From CAIOSQ01 sp044359885 (lineage in GTDB: Bacteria > Pseudomonadota > Alphaproteobacteria > CACIAM-22H2), in contig JBIKLI010000026.1 of assembly GCA_044359885.1 (NCBI GenBank), positions 1 to 21,740 on the forward strand: 21,740 nucleotides of DNA. The letters run 5' to 3'. A model generated the notes under the pieces. The model did no database searches, was not told the origin of the DNA, and saw nothing but the letters and a program-made list of their open reading frames with translations. The number at the start of each line of letters is the position of its first letter. Within the stretch, counting starts at the first letter, position 1. Positions 1 to 7,465 of this stretch are shown piece after piece. Position numbers and translations under genes: made by a program.

Positions 1-822
1 GCGATCGACGCCCATGTACATTTCTGGCGGCCGGCGCTCGGACACGACATCCTGATCGTGCGGCGAGAGGCGCGGCTGCGCCGCGACTACCAGCCCGCCG
101 ATCTCGCGCCGGTCATGTCGGCTGCCGGAATCGCGCGCGCCGTCGTCGTGCAATCCGCCCCTGCGCTCGCGGAAAGCGAATACCAGCTGGCGCTAGCGGC
201 CGACCTGCCATGGATCGCGGGCGTCGTGGGTTGGGTCGATCTGGCGGCCGCGGATGCCGGCGCGCAACTCGACCGGCTGCAACGCGCGGGCAAGCTGGTC
301 GGCGTGCGCGCGATGCTGAACCGGATCGAGGACCCGGCGTGGGTCGCCGGGGACGCCGTCCATGCCGGGCTGGTGGAACTGGCGCGGCGCGGACTTTCGC
401 TCGACCTGATCGCGCGTCCGCCGCATCTCGACGCGTGCCGGCGCGCGATTGCGCGGGTGCCGGATCTGCGCGTGGTGGTCGATCACGGCGGCGGTCCGCC
501 GATCGCCGCGGGCGGCCGCGAGCCATGGGCCATGCTGATCGCCGCCCTGGCGCGCGAGACCGGCGCGTATTGCAAGTTCTCCGGTCTGTTCGAGGAGGCT
601 GCGGAGGGTGACGGGACCGACGCGCTGCTGCCCTATGCCGGGCATCTCGCGAAGTGTTTCGGGTCCGATCGCCTCGTCTTCGCCAGCAACTGGCCGGTCT
701 GCGAGATCGCCGGCGGCTATGCGCGCTGGCATGCCGCCGCGCGCGACCTGGCCGGCCGTCTCGCCCTGGATCCGGCGGCGCTGCTCGAGGACAATGCGCG
801 GCGTCTCTACGCGCTCGCGTGA
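1..822 (+). CDS. Amidohydrolase family protein (fuconolactonase-like), 5' partial
   Basis: This is the last 273 codons of a gene whose start lies before the window; the reading frame is already open at base 1. The first visible residues contain an HxH metal motif (AIDAHVHFW, His 5 and 7 of the visible part), which marks the start of the TIM-barrel in the amidohydrolase-2 family (PF04909, COG3618). A second conserved His follows in VVDHGG (about residue 162). Near the end is FASNWPV (about 226-232), where most family members read FGSDWPV. The usual aspartate is therefore Asn 230 here, a variant that may occur in other members of the superfamily. Known relatives hydrolyse sugar lactones or 2-pyrone-4,6-dicarboxylate in the cytoplasm. 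The substrate here cannot be told. Probably only a few residues are missing, because HxH normally lies very near the N-terminus. Confidence 0.85.
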   Translation, partial: AIDAHVHFWRPALGHDILIVRREARLRRDYQPADLAPVMSAAGIARAVVVQSAPALAESEYQLALAADLPWIAGVVGWVDLAAADAGAQLDRLQRAGKLVGVRAMLNRIEDPAWVAGDAVHAGLVELARRGLSLDLIARPPHLDACRRAIARVPDLRVVVDHGGGPPIAAGGREPWAMLIAALARETGAYCKFSGLFEEAAEGDGTDALLPYAGHLAKCFGSDRLVFASNWPVCEIAGGYARWHAAARDLAGRLALDPAALLEDNARRLYALA

Positions 823-902
823 TCCGGGCAGACATGGACGGGGTGACGGCACCGGTCGCCGCGGAGACGACCGGGGACCGAGTGAGCCAACCCCGGATCA
901 CG
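818..902. repeat. Inverted repeat enclosing REP-like copy 1
   Basis: A perfect 11-bp inverted repeat, CGTGATCCGGG at 818-828 and CCCGGATCACG at 892-902, brackets this intergenic stretch. Its left arm includes the stop codon of the amidohydrolase gene. The right arm is the tail of REP-like copy 1. The left arm may be the remnant of an inverted partner copy. It could also help form a terminator-like structure after the upstream gene, but there is no T-run. Confidence 0.4.
871..902 (+). repeat. REP-like palindromic repeat, copy 1
   Basis: CCGGGG at 871-876 and CCCCGG at 891-896 form a 6-bp stem around a 14-base loop containing GAGTGAGCC; GGATCACG follows. The same layout recurs at 2661-2690 and, inverted, at 2727-2758. 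The loop core GTGAGC is conserved between copies even where stem bases vary, so this is a family rather than chance palindromes. It lies just beyond the 3' end of the transposase remnant on the opposite strand, where REP elements of RAYT systems are often found. Confidence 0.6.
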
Positions 903-913
903 CCTGCCTCGTC

Positions 914-1604
914 TCACGGCGCCCGCCGCGGCCGCCCGGGAATGCCCGGGACGACCCGGCGGCCGAGCATGGGTCCGACCCTCGCCTGGAACCGGGGGCT
1001 TCCCAGGGCGTAGCTGCCTGCGGTGACGGGCCGGATCTCGGCGATGACGTCGCCGGGCATCCCCTGGGCGACGATGTCCCGATACGCCGACGCGCGGCTC
1101 TGCGCGTCCGGAGCGAGGGCGAGAAACGTCTCGTGCGGGGTCCTGAGCGTCGATGGCAAGGTGCTGGCGTTCATCCGATGGCTGGACCATGGATGGTTCC
1201 AAGGGGTCGCGCACCAGGGCGGCACGGACGGGGTTGAGCTCGATGTGGCGCTGGCAGGTCGGCAGGTAGGTGTCGTCGTCGACCGGGCAGGAGCGCAAGC
1301 GCCCCTCCCATGGCGTGAAGCTGCGGCGGTAGGCGCGTTTGATCGCCTGCACGGCGCGCTGGTCGAACGCGCGCATCAGGTGGGACACACCGGCCGCCCG
1401 CTTTGGCGTCACCAGCAGATGCACGTGGTTCGTCGTCAGAGCATAGGCATGCACGGCGCAGCCCGCCTCCGGCGCGATCTCGGCGAGCAGCGCGAGGCAA
1501 TTCAGGCGGTCGTCGTCGCCGAAGAAGCAGGCATCGCGATCGGTTCCGCGCCGCACGACATGCGTGCTGACCCGGTCAAGCGCCAGCCTGGCTCGGCGGG
1601 TCAT
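914..1604 (-). pseudogene. REP-associated tyrosine transposase (RAYT, Y1 family), frameshifted remnant
   Basis: The N-terminal part, read from ATG at 1604, has the RAYT layout: an HVVRRG strand, the HUH motif NHVHLL (His 60 and 62), the WEGR motif near residue 99, and IELNPVRA (121-128). After DP at about residue 134 the family match moves to another frame, which gives PWSSHRMNA, then TPHETFLAL and a typical RAYT C-terminus ending at 914. Removing one base near 1199-1206 would join the halves exactly (DP-WNH-PWSS). In the segment RAVQAIKRAYRRS the usual RYVQAIN pattern has Ala 84 where the catalytic Tyr should be. Without the join, the first frame runs on through unrelated Arg-rich sequence to 807. 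A sequencing error could explain the shift but not the lost Tyr. An intact enzyme would nick and mobilise REP hairpins. Confidence 0.8.
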
Positions 1605-1716
1605 GGCGTCTGCGATCCGCCCCCGCCGGCGCGCAGTCGCGCGAGTACAGAGGCCGCAAACCCCGCCGTTCGATTGGGCGGGCAGGTCTTCCGGGCTACG
1701 TCCCGGGTTGTTAAAT

Positions 1717-1723
1717 CGGAGGG
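1717..1723 (+). promoter_or_regulatory. Shine-Dalgarno-like site upstream of the esterase gene
   Basis: CGGAGGG lies 11 bases before an in-frame GTG (1735) and 26 bases before the ATG (1750) used here as the start. It therefore favours GTG 1735, which would add five residues (MHGDQ) to the signal peptide. The ATG gives the more typical n-region (MIRKRD). The sequence alone does not settle this. Confidence 0.35.
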
Positions 1724-1749
1724 CATCTGCTCTTGTGCATGGTGATCAG

Positions 1750-2655
1750 ATGATCCGGAAACGCGACCTCTTCTGCCTGACCGTCCTGGGCCTGGCGCAC
1801 GGTGTGCCGCAGGCGCGCGCGCAGGCGGCCGTCGAATGGCGCACCGCCACGGTCGCCGCGCCGCGCGTGTCGTACCAGACCTTCCACAGCCCGGCCGCCG
1901 GCACACGGGTGAGTTTCCACCTCTACGTTCCCTCCGCCTACGCACAGCCCGGCGGCAGCCGCTACCCGGTTGTGTATTGGCTGCACGGTTCCGGCGGTGG
2001 GGTGCCGGGCGTCGTCCCCCTCTCGCGTCTGGTCGATGCCGCCATCGAGGCGGGCAAGGTCCCGCCCATGCTGGTGGTGTTCGTCAACGGATTGCGCATG
2101 GGGATGTACGTCGACTGGAAGAGCGGGTCGGTCCCGCTGGAGACCGTGATCGTGCGCGACCTCGTCGGTCACATCGACGCGACCTGGCGCACGATCGCCA
2201 CGCGCGAGGGGCGTTTGCTCGACGGCTTCAGCATGGGGGGCTACGGCGCGGCGCGTCTGGGCTTCAAGTATCCCGAACTGTTCCGCGCCGTGTCGATGAT
2301 GGGCGCCGGGCCGCTGCAGGAGACGCTCACCCGCACGCCTCGTGCCAGCGGCCAGCGGGCCGAGGACCTGTTGCAGGCCGTGTATGGCGGCGACCAGGCG
2401 AATTTCAAGGCGGTCAGCCCGCGTCGGCATGCCGCCGACAATGCAGCCCGCATCGCGCGCGCGTCGCGGGTGAGGATGGTCATCGGCGACCGGGACGAGA
2501 CCTACGCCAACAACCGCGCCTTCCACGAGTATCTCGAGGCGCTCGGCATCCCCCATGAGTGGATCGTGCTGCCGGGCGTGGGGCACGACCCGATGGCCGT
2601 GATCGAAGGGCTGGGCGACCGGCACTGGGCCTTTTACCGCAGCGCGTTCGGATAG
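1750..2655 (+). CDS. Secreted alpha/beta-hydrolase, esterase D / PF00756-like
   Basis: A 301-residue serine hydrolase. The N-terminus (MIRKRD, then a hydrophobic run ending in PQARAQA at about 19-26) looks like a Sec signal peptide, so the mature enzyme is probably periplasmic or secreted. The oxyanion-hole strand is VVYWLHGSGGG (74-84). The nucleophile elbow is GFSMGG, with Ser 161. The acid is likely Asp 247 or 249 in GDRDET, and the base His 279 in GVGHDP. This set and order match the putative esterase family (COG0627/PF00756), which includes S-formylglutathione hydrolase, feruloyl esterases and antigen-85-like acyltransferases. The signal peptide argues against formylglutathione hydrolase. 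A longer frame opens at 1564, but that part overlaps the transposase remnant and lacks protein character. An alternative start is GTG 1735. A REP-like repeat follows the stop by 5 bases. Confidence 0.85.
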   Translation: MIRKRDLFCLTVLGLAHGVPQARAQAAVEWRTATVAAPRVSYQTFHSPAAGTRVSFHLYVPSAYAQPGGSRYPVVYWLHGSGGGVPGVVPLSRLVDAAIEAGKVPPMLVVFVNGLRMGMYVDWKSGSVPLETVIVRDLVGHIDATWRTIATREGRLLDGFSMGGYGAARLGFKYPELFRAVSMMGAGPLQETLTRTPRASGQRAEDLLQAVYGGDQANFKAVSPRRHAADNAARIARASRVRMVIGDRDETYANNRAFHEYLEALGIPHEWIVLPGVGHDPMAVIEGLGDRHWAFYRSAFG

Positions 2656-2660
2656 GAAAA

Positions 2661-2690
2661 CCGGGGGCGGAGTGAGCGACCCCCGGATTG
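2661..2690 (+). repeat. REP-like palindromic repeat, copy 2
   Basis: CCGGGGG at 2661-2667 pairs perfectly with CCCCCGG at 2680-2686 around the loop CGGAGTGAGCGA. It starts 5 bases after the esterase stop and faces the inverted copy 3 about 40 bases on. Such a head-to-head pair resembles the BIME arrangement of REP elements. The strong GC stem could also stop 3'-exonucleases or act as a weak terminator after the esterase gene; there is no T-tract. Confidence 0.6.
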
Positions 2691-2726
2691 CGCGGATTGC
2701 GTAGACGTCATTCGGCGGCTCGAAGG

Positions 2727-2758
2727 TGTGATCCTTGGTCGGCTCACTGCGTCCCGGG
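2727..2758 (-). repeat. REP-like palindromic repeat, copy 3 (inverted)
   Basis: Read on the minus strand this stretch gives CCCGGGACGCAGTGAGCC followed by GACCAAGGATCACA, which aligns along its length with copies 1 and 2. The right side of its stem has decayed (CCAAGG instead of CCCCGG), while the GTGAGCC loop and the GGATCA tail are kept. It ends 15 bases before the start codon of the first sulfatase gene, so it forms part of that gene's leader. Confidence 0.5.
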
Positions 2759-2773
2759 TGTTGGAGGGAAGAA

Positions 2774-5020
2774 ATGAGTGCAGGCAGCAATCCCACCGTC
2801 GGCGACGGGTTCGGCGGACGGATCGGCCGCACACGCGAGGAGTCGACGCCCTGGTGGCCGGAGCGTCGCACGGCGCGGCCGGGTGCGCCCAACATCGTCA
2901 TCGTCTACATGGACGACATGGGGTGGTCGGATCCCGGCTGCTATGGCTCGGAAATCGAGACGCCGCATCTCGACGCGCTGGCCGCGCGCGGCGTCCGGCT
3001 GGTCAACTACACCACCCATCCGATCTGCTCGCCGGCGCGGGCCGCGCTGTTGACGGGGTGCAACGCTCATGGTGTGGGCACCGGCTGGCTCGCCAACAAC
3101 CACCCCGGCTATCCCGGCTATTCCGGGGAGATCCCGATGGCCGCGGCGACGCTGCCCGAGACGCTGCGCGCCGCGGGCTACGAGACGATCATGACCGGCA
3201 AGTGGCACAACACGCCCGCCGCCGACAACGTGCCGGGCGGATCGAAGCACAACTGGCCCGCGCAGCGGGGCTTCGACACGTTCTACGGCTTCATGGACGG
3301 CGAGACGCATCATTTCTTTCCGTCGCGCCTGATGCTGAACAACCAGCTGGTCCCGGTCGACGACTATCCGCGCGACTATTATTCAGGCGACGACTGGATG
3401 GACCAGGGCATCCGCTTCGTGAAGGAATTGCGCGAGAGCGATCCCGACAAGCCCTTCTTCCTCTATGTCGCCAACAACGCGATGCACGCGCCGATCCAGT
3501 CCAAGCCCTCGGACATGGCGAAGTATCGCGGACGCTACGATGCAGGCTGGACCGAGCTGCGCGCGGCCCGTCATCGCCGTCAGATCGAGCTGGGGCTGAT
3601 CCCGGCCGGCACGCGATTGCCGGCCTCGGATCCGCGCGTGCCGCGCTGGGAGGACACGGACCCGGCCGACCGGCCGCTCTTCGCGCGCCACATGGAAGCC
3701 TATGCCGCCATGCTCGACAACACCGACCAGAACATCGGCAAGCTGGTCGCCTTCCTTTCGGCGATCGGCGAGCTGGAGAATACGATCATCCTGTTCTCGT
3801 CCGACAATGGCGGCACCGATGCCGGCGGCGCGACCGGCATGTTCAACAACAACCGTCGCTACTCGGGACTGCCGGTGCAGCCGATCGAACGCCAGCGCGC
3901 GTTGGCCGACGCGCTGGGCGGGCCGCAGAGCGTGTCGCTCTATCCCACGGCCTGGGGCGAGGTCTCGAACACGCCATTCCCCAGCTTCAAGACCTACACC
4001 GGCGCCGGCGGACGGCGCGTCAGCTTCATCGCCTCGTGGCCGGCGCGCATCCGCGATGCCGGCGGGATCCGCCGCCAGTTCATGCATGTCACCGACGTCA
4101 TGCCGACGCTGCTCGAACTGGCCGGCGTCCCGCGCCTGGCGACGAACCACGGCCAGGCGGCGCTGGCGCTCGACGGCATGTCCTGCGCGGACATGCTGCT
4201 CGGCGACGCGCCGTCGCCGCGGCGCGAGCAGTATTACGAATGCTGGTCGAACCGCGCCTATTATCGCGACGGCTGGCTGGCGCGCTCGCTGCAGCTGCGC
4301 GGCAGGCCGATCGACATGGACAACTGGACGCTGCACCATCTCGACGCCGATTTTTCGGAGAGCGAGGATGTCGCAGCGGCCCATCCCGCGCGTCTCGCGG
4401 AACTGGTCGACGCCTTCGACGCCGCCGCCTGGAAGCATTTCGTCTATCCGCTCGACAATCGCGACCGGCCGGGCAAGTTCTCCGACACGCCCGCCTGGCT
4501 GCGCGCGAAGTCCGATCGCAAGCGGCGCTTCCTGCCCGGCGCGCAGAGCGTCCATCGCAGCGATGTCGTGCCGATGGTCGCCAATCGCGCCTTCGTCGCG
4601 CGGGTCCGTTTCGACCAGCGCGCCGGCGACCAGGGCGTGCTCTGGGCGCTGGGCGACATCATCGGCGGCATCGTCATGTATGTGGAGGCCGGCCGCCTGA
4701 ACCTCCATTACAACGGCTTCGGCGAGACGACGGATCTGCCGCCGGTCGACCTCGCGGCCGGGAGCCACGAGGCCGTGCTCGACTACGAAGCGCTGGGCCA
4801 GCGTCGCGGCCGGGGCCGGCTGCTGCTCGACGGCGCCGAGGCCGTGGGCTGGCGCGACCTTTCGCCGACGCTGATGGTCGGCCTGTTCGAGGGGCTCGAT
4901 GTCGGGCTCGATCGCCGCGCGCCGGTCTTCTGGGCGCTCTACGAACGCCATGGCGTCTTCCGCTACACCGGCAAGATCGACGAATTCTGGATCGAGCCCG
5001 GGCCGCGTGCCGCGGGTTGA
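2774..5020 (+). CDS. Arylsulfatase-type sulfatase (first of tandem pair)
   Basis: A 748-residue sulfatase that hydrolyses sulfate esters; substrate unknown. The start is fixed by GGAGGG at 2763-2768, five bases before the ATG. Metal ligands are Asp 47-48 in MDDMG and Asp 344/Asn 345 in SDNGG. The formylglycine motif is CSPARAALLTG, with Cys 85 to be oxidised by a formylglycine-generating enzyme that is not encoded here. GKWH (142-145) and AMHAP (His 238) supply further active-site residues. The opening pattern FGGRIGRT..EST.WWP is typical of the long bacterial AtsD-like arylsulfatases. After the catalytic domain, about residues 598-748 form a beta-rich region that looks like a concanavalin-type jelly roll. 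No signal peptide is visible, so the enzyme is probably cytoplasmic and would need imported substrate. The paralogue follows after 16 bases, which indicates one operon. Confidence 0.92.
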   Translation: MSAGSNPTVGDGFGGRIGRTREESTPWWPERRTARPGAPNIVIVYMDDMGWSDPGCYGSEIETPHLDALAARGVRLVNYTTHPICSPARAALLTGCNAHGVGTGWLANNHPGYPGYSGEIPMAAATLPETLRAAGYETIMTGKWHNTPAADNVPGGSKHNWPAQRGFDTFYGFMDGETHHFFPSRLMLNNQLVPVDDYPRDYYSGDDWMDQGIRFVKELRESDPDKPFFLYVANNAMHAPIQSKPSDMAKYRGRYDAGWTELRAARHRRQIELGLIPAGTRLPASDPRVPRWEDTDPADRPLFARHMEAYAAMLDNTDQNIGKLVAFLSAIGELENTIILFSSDNGGTDAGGATGMFNNNRRYSGLPVQPIERQRALADALGGPQSVSLYPTAWGEVSNTPFPSFKTYTGAGGRRVSFIASWPARIRDAGGIRRQFMHVTDVMPTLLELAGVPRLATNHGQAALALDGMSCADMLLGDAPSPRREQYYECWSNRAYYRDGWLARSLQLRGRPIDMDNWTLHHLDADFSESEDVAAAHPARLAELVDAFDAAAWKHFVYPLDNRDRPGKFSDTPAWLRAKSDRKRRFLPGAQSVHRSDVVPMVANRAFVARVRFDQRAGDQGVLWALGDIIGGIVMYVEAGRLNLHYNGFGETTDLPPVDLAAGSHEAVLDYEALGQRRGRGRLLLDGAEAVGWRDLSPTLMVGLFEGLDVGLDRRAPVFWALYERHGVFRYTGKIDEFWIEPGPRAAG

Positions 5021-5028
5021 AGGGGGAG
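5021..5028 (+). promoter_or_regulatory. Ribosome binding site that selects the start of the second sulfatase
   Basis: AGGGGGAG sits directly after the stop of the first sulfatase gene. Two in-frame ATGs follow, at 5031 and 5037. Spacing from the GGAG core is 2 bases to the first and 8 to the second, so 5037 is the better-placed start. Confidence 0.5.
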
Positions 5029-5036
5029 AGATGGAG

Positions 5037-7334
5037 ATGAGCGAGCTGAAGACCTATCCCGAAGGCAGCCCCTTCACCGGGCGCATCGGCCGCACGGTCG
5101 CCGAGTCCGACCCGGCCTGGCCGGTCGCGAAGCGGGCGCGCAAGGGGGCGCCAAACGTGCTCGTCTTCCTGCTCGACGATGTCGGCTTCGCGCAGGTCGG
5201 CTGCTTCGGCTCGACCATCGCCACGCCCGGCTTCGACCGCCTCGCCGCGAACGGGCTGCGCTATCGCGATTTCCACACCACGGCGATCTGTTCGCCGACG
5301 CGCGCGTGCCTGCTGACCGGACGCAACCATCATTCGAACGGCGTCGGCATCATCCAGGACATGTCGACGGGGTATCCCGGCTACAACGGCTCGATCCCGC
5401 GCGAGCATGGCTTCCTGTCGGAGATGCTGCTGGCCGAGGGCTATGCCACCTTCGCCATCGGCAAGTGGCATCTGACGCTCGCCAGCGAATACGCGTCGGG
5501 CGCGTCGAAGGCGCGCTGGCCTCTGGCGCGCGGCTTCGAGCGCTTCTACGGCTTCATCGGCGGCAAGACCAACCACTGGTCGCCGACGCTGGCGCACGAC
5601 AACCACTACATCGATCCGCCGCGCAGCTGGGAGGATGGCTATCACCTCAATGCCGACCTCGCGGACCAGGCGATCACCTATCTCAACGACCTGCGCGTGG
5701 TCGCGCCCGACAAGCCCTTCTTCATGTATTACTGCCTGGGCGCGGGCCATGCGCCGCACCATGTCGAGCCCGAATGGATCGAACGCTATCGCGGCCGCTT
5801 CGACCAGGGCTGGGACAAGTGGCGCGAGGAGGTCTTCGCCCGCCAGCTCGCGATGGGCATCGTGCCGAAGAACACTCAGCTCTCGCCGCGGCCCGAATGG
5901 GTGCCCGCCTGGGAGTCGCTCTCGGACGACGCGAAGCGCCTCTATGCGCGCCAGCACGAGGTCTACGCCGCGTTCCTCGAGCAGACCGACCATCATGTCG
6001 GCCGCGTGCTCGATCATCTGGCCCAGCTGGGCGAGCTCGACAACACGCTGGTCATGCTGGCGTCCGACAACGGGGCAAGCTCGGAGGGCGGCGTGCACGG
6101 CTCGTTCAACGAGCTGCAATTCCCGAACCGCGTCGAGGCCAGCGTCGCGCAGAACCTGAAGCATCTCGACGACTGGGGCAGCGTGCGGTCCTATCCCAAC
6201 TATGCCTGGGGCTGGGCCTGGGCTGGCAACACGCCGCTGCGCCGCTGGAAGCGCTATCTGCACCAGGGCGGGATGAGCGATCCGCTGATCGTCTCCTGGC
6301 CCAAGGGCATCGCCGGGCGCGGCGAGGTGCGCGGCCAGTACACCCATGTCGTGGACATCACGCCGACGATCCTGGAGGCGCTGGGGCTGCAGCCGCCGGC
6401 GACGCTCAACAACGTGGCGCAGCGCCCGCTGGAAGGCGTCAGCTTCGCGCACAGCTTCGCCGATGGCGACGCGCCGACGCGCAAGCGCGTCCAGTATTAC
6501 GAGATGATCGGCTCGCGCGCGCTCTGGGCCGATGGCTGGAAGGCGGTGGTCGAGCAACCCCAGGGCGGACCGCTGACCGCGGAGACCCTGGCGGCGCAGA
6601 CCTGGGAGCTCTACCACGTCGCCGAGGATTTCTCGGAATGCACCGACCTCGCGGCGACGCATCCGGGCAAGCTGCGCGAGTTGATCGACCAGTGGTGGGT
6701 GGAGGCGGGCAAGTACAACGTGCTGCCGCTCGACTCGCGCATGCAGACGCGCATGAGCGAGCGCAAGCCGACGGCCGCGGGCGATCGCGACCGCTATGTC
6801 TACTACCCCGGCGCGGCGCCGCAATTCGAGTACACCTCGGTCAATCTCAAGAACCGCTCGCACGTCGTCACCGCCGAGGTGGAGATCCCCGCGGGCGGCG
6901 CCGAAGGCGTTCTGCTCTGTCATGGCAGTTGGTTCGCCGGGTATTCCTTCTACGTGAAGGGCGGGCGGCTGCATTACGTCCACAACCATCTCGGCCTCGC
7001 CGAATACCGCATCTCGTCCGAGGCGACGATCGCGCCTGGTCGCCGGCAACTGCGCTTCGTCTTCACGCGCACCGGCGAGCACCGCGGCAGCGGCGCGCTC
7101 TTCGTCGACGGCACGCAGATCGGCGCGGGCGAGATCCCGCATACCGTGCCCGCGGTCATCGAGACCTCCGGCGAGGGGCTGTGCTGCGGCTATGACAGCG
7201 GCCTGCCGGTCACGCCCGACTACACGGCGCCCTTCCGCTTCACCGGCCGCATCCTGCGCGTCGTCGTCGACGTGGGGGACGGTCCCGGCCTCGAACCCGA
7301 TCTGCGCCTGCGCGCGGCGATGACGGAGGAGTAG
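5037..7334 (+). CDS. Arylsulfatase-type sulfatase (second of tandem pair)
   Basis: A 765-residue paralogue of the preceding gene, with the same layout. Metal ligands are Asp 47-48 in LLDDVG and the Asp-Asn of ASDNGA. The formylglycine motif is CSPTRACLLTGR with Cys 85, followed by GKWHL (142-146) and GHAPHH. CSPTR is the more canonical form of the motif. The N-terminus again carries FTGRIGRT..ESDPAWP, and about the last 150 residues are a beta-rich jelly-roll-like domain. It has no signal peptide, so it is likely cytoplasmic. The 16-base gap to the upstream gene suggests translational coupling. The two proteins diverge strongly outside the active-site motifs, so they probably act on different sulfate esters rather than being a recent duplication. 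Its 3' end converges on the molybdopterin oxidoreductase gene. An alternative start at 5031 adds two residues. Confidence 0.92.
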   Translation: MSELKTYPEGSPFTGRIGRTVAESDPAWPVAKRARKGAPNVLVFLLDDVGFAQVGCFGSTIATPGFDRLAANGLRYRDFHTTAICSPTRACLLTGRNHHSNGVGIIQDMSTGYPGYNGSIPREHGFLSEMLLAEGYATFAIGKWHLTLASEYASGASKARWPLARGFERFYGFIGGKTNHWSPTLAHDNHYIDPPRSWEDGYHLNADLADQAITYLNDLRVVAPDKPFFMYYCLGAGHAPHHVEPEWIERYRGRFDQGWDKWREEVFARQLAMGIVPKNTQLSPRPEWVPAWESLSDDAKRLYARQHEVYAAFLEQTDHHVGRVLDHLAQLGELDNTLVMLASDNGASSEGGVHGSFNELQFPNRVEASVAQNLKHLDDWGSVRSYPNYAWGWAWAGNTPLRRWKRYLHQGGMSDPLIVSWPKGIAGRGEVRGQYTHVVDITPTILEALGLQPPATLNNVAQRPLEGVSFAHSFADGDAPTRKRVQYYEMIGSRALWADGWKAVVEQPQGGPLTAETLAAQTWELYHVAEDFSECTDLAATHPGKLRELIDQWWVEAGKYNVLPLDSRMQTRMSERKPTAAGDRDRYVYYPGAAPQFEYTSVNLKNRSHVVTAEVEIPAGGAEGVLLCHGSWFAGYSFYVKGGRLHYVHNHLGLAEYRISSEATIAPGRRQLRFVFTRTGEHRGSGALFVDGTQIGAGEIPHTVPAVIETSGEGLCCGYDSGLPVTPDYTAPFRFTGRILRVVVDVGDGPGLEPDLRLRAAMTEE

Positions 7335-7376
7335 CGGGGCGGCGGTGCCGCGCCAGCGGAGGGCAAAAAATCTCTG

Positions 7377-7445
7377 CAGGACATGAATTCCGTCGCGCCG
7401 GACCCCCTTGTCCGCGAACCGCGTGCCAGGGGGATTTCTGTCCTG
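7377..7445. terminator. Nested inverted repeat between convergent genes, possible two-way terminator
   Basis: CAGGACA (7377-7383) pairs with TGTCCTG (7439-7445). Inside it, CCCCCT (7403-7408) pairs with AGGGGG (7428-7433). The structure lies in the 131-base gap where the sulfatase and oxidoreductase genes converge, a usual place for a shared terminator. A run of six A precedes it at 7365-7370, which would read as T's after the stem for minus-strand transcripts. The loops are large, so the folding strength is uncertain. Confidence 0.35.
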
Positions 7446-7465
7446 GAGAGTGTCTTGGGTCGGGC

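Noticed and set aside
1564..1749. Upstream extension of the esterase gene
   Set aside because: It overlaps the transposase remnant and lacks conserved protein features; the signal peptide begins at 1750 (or 1735).
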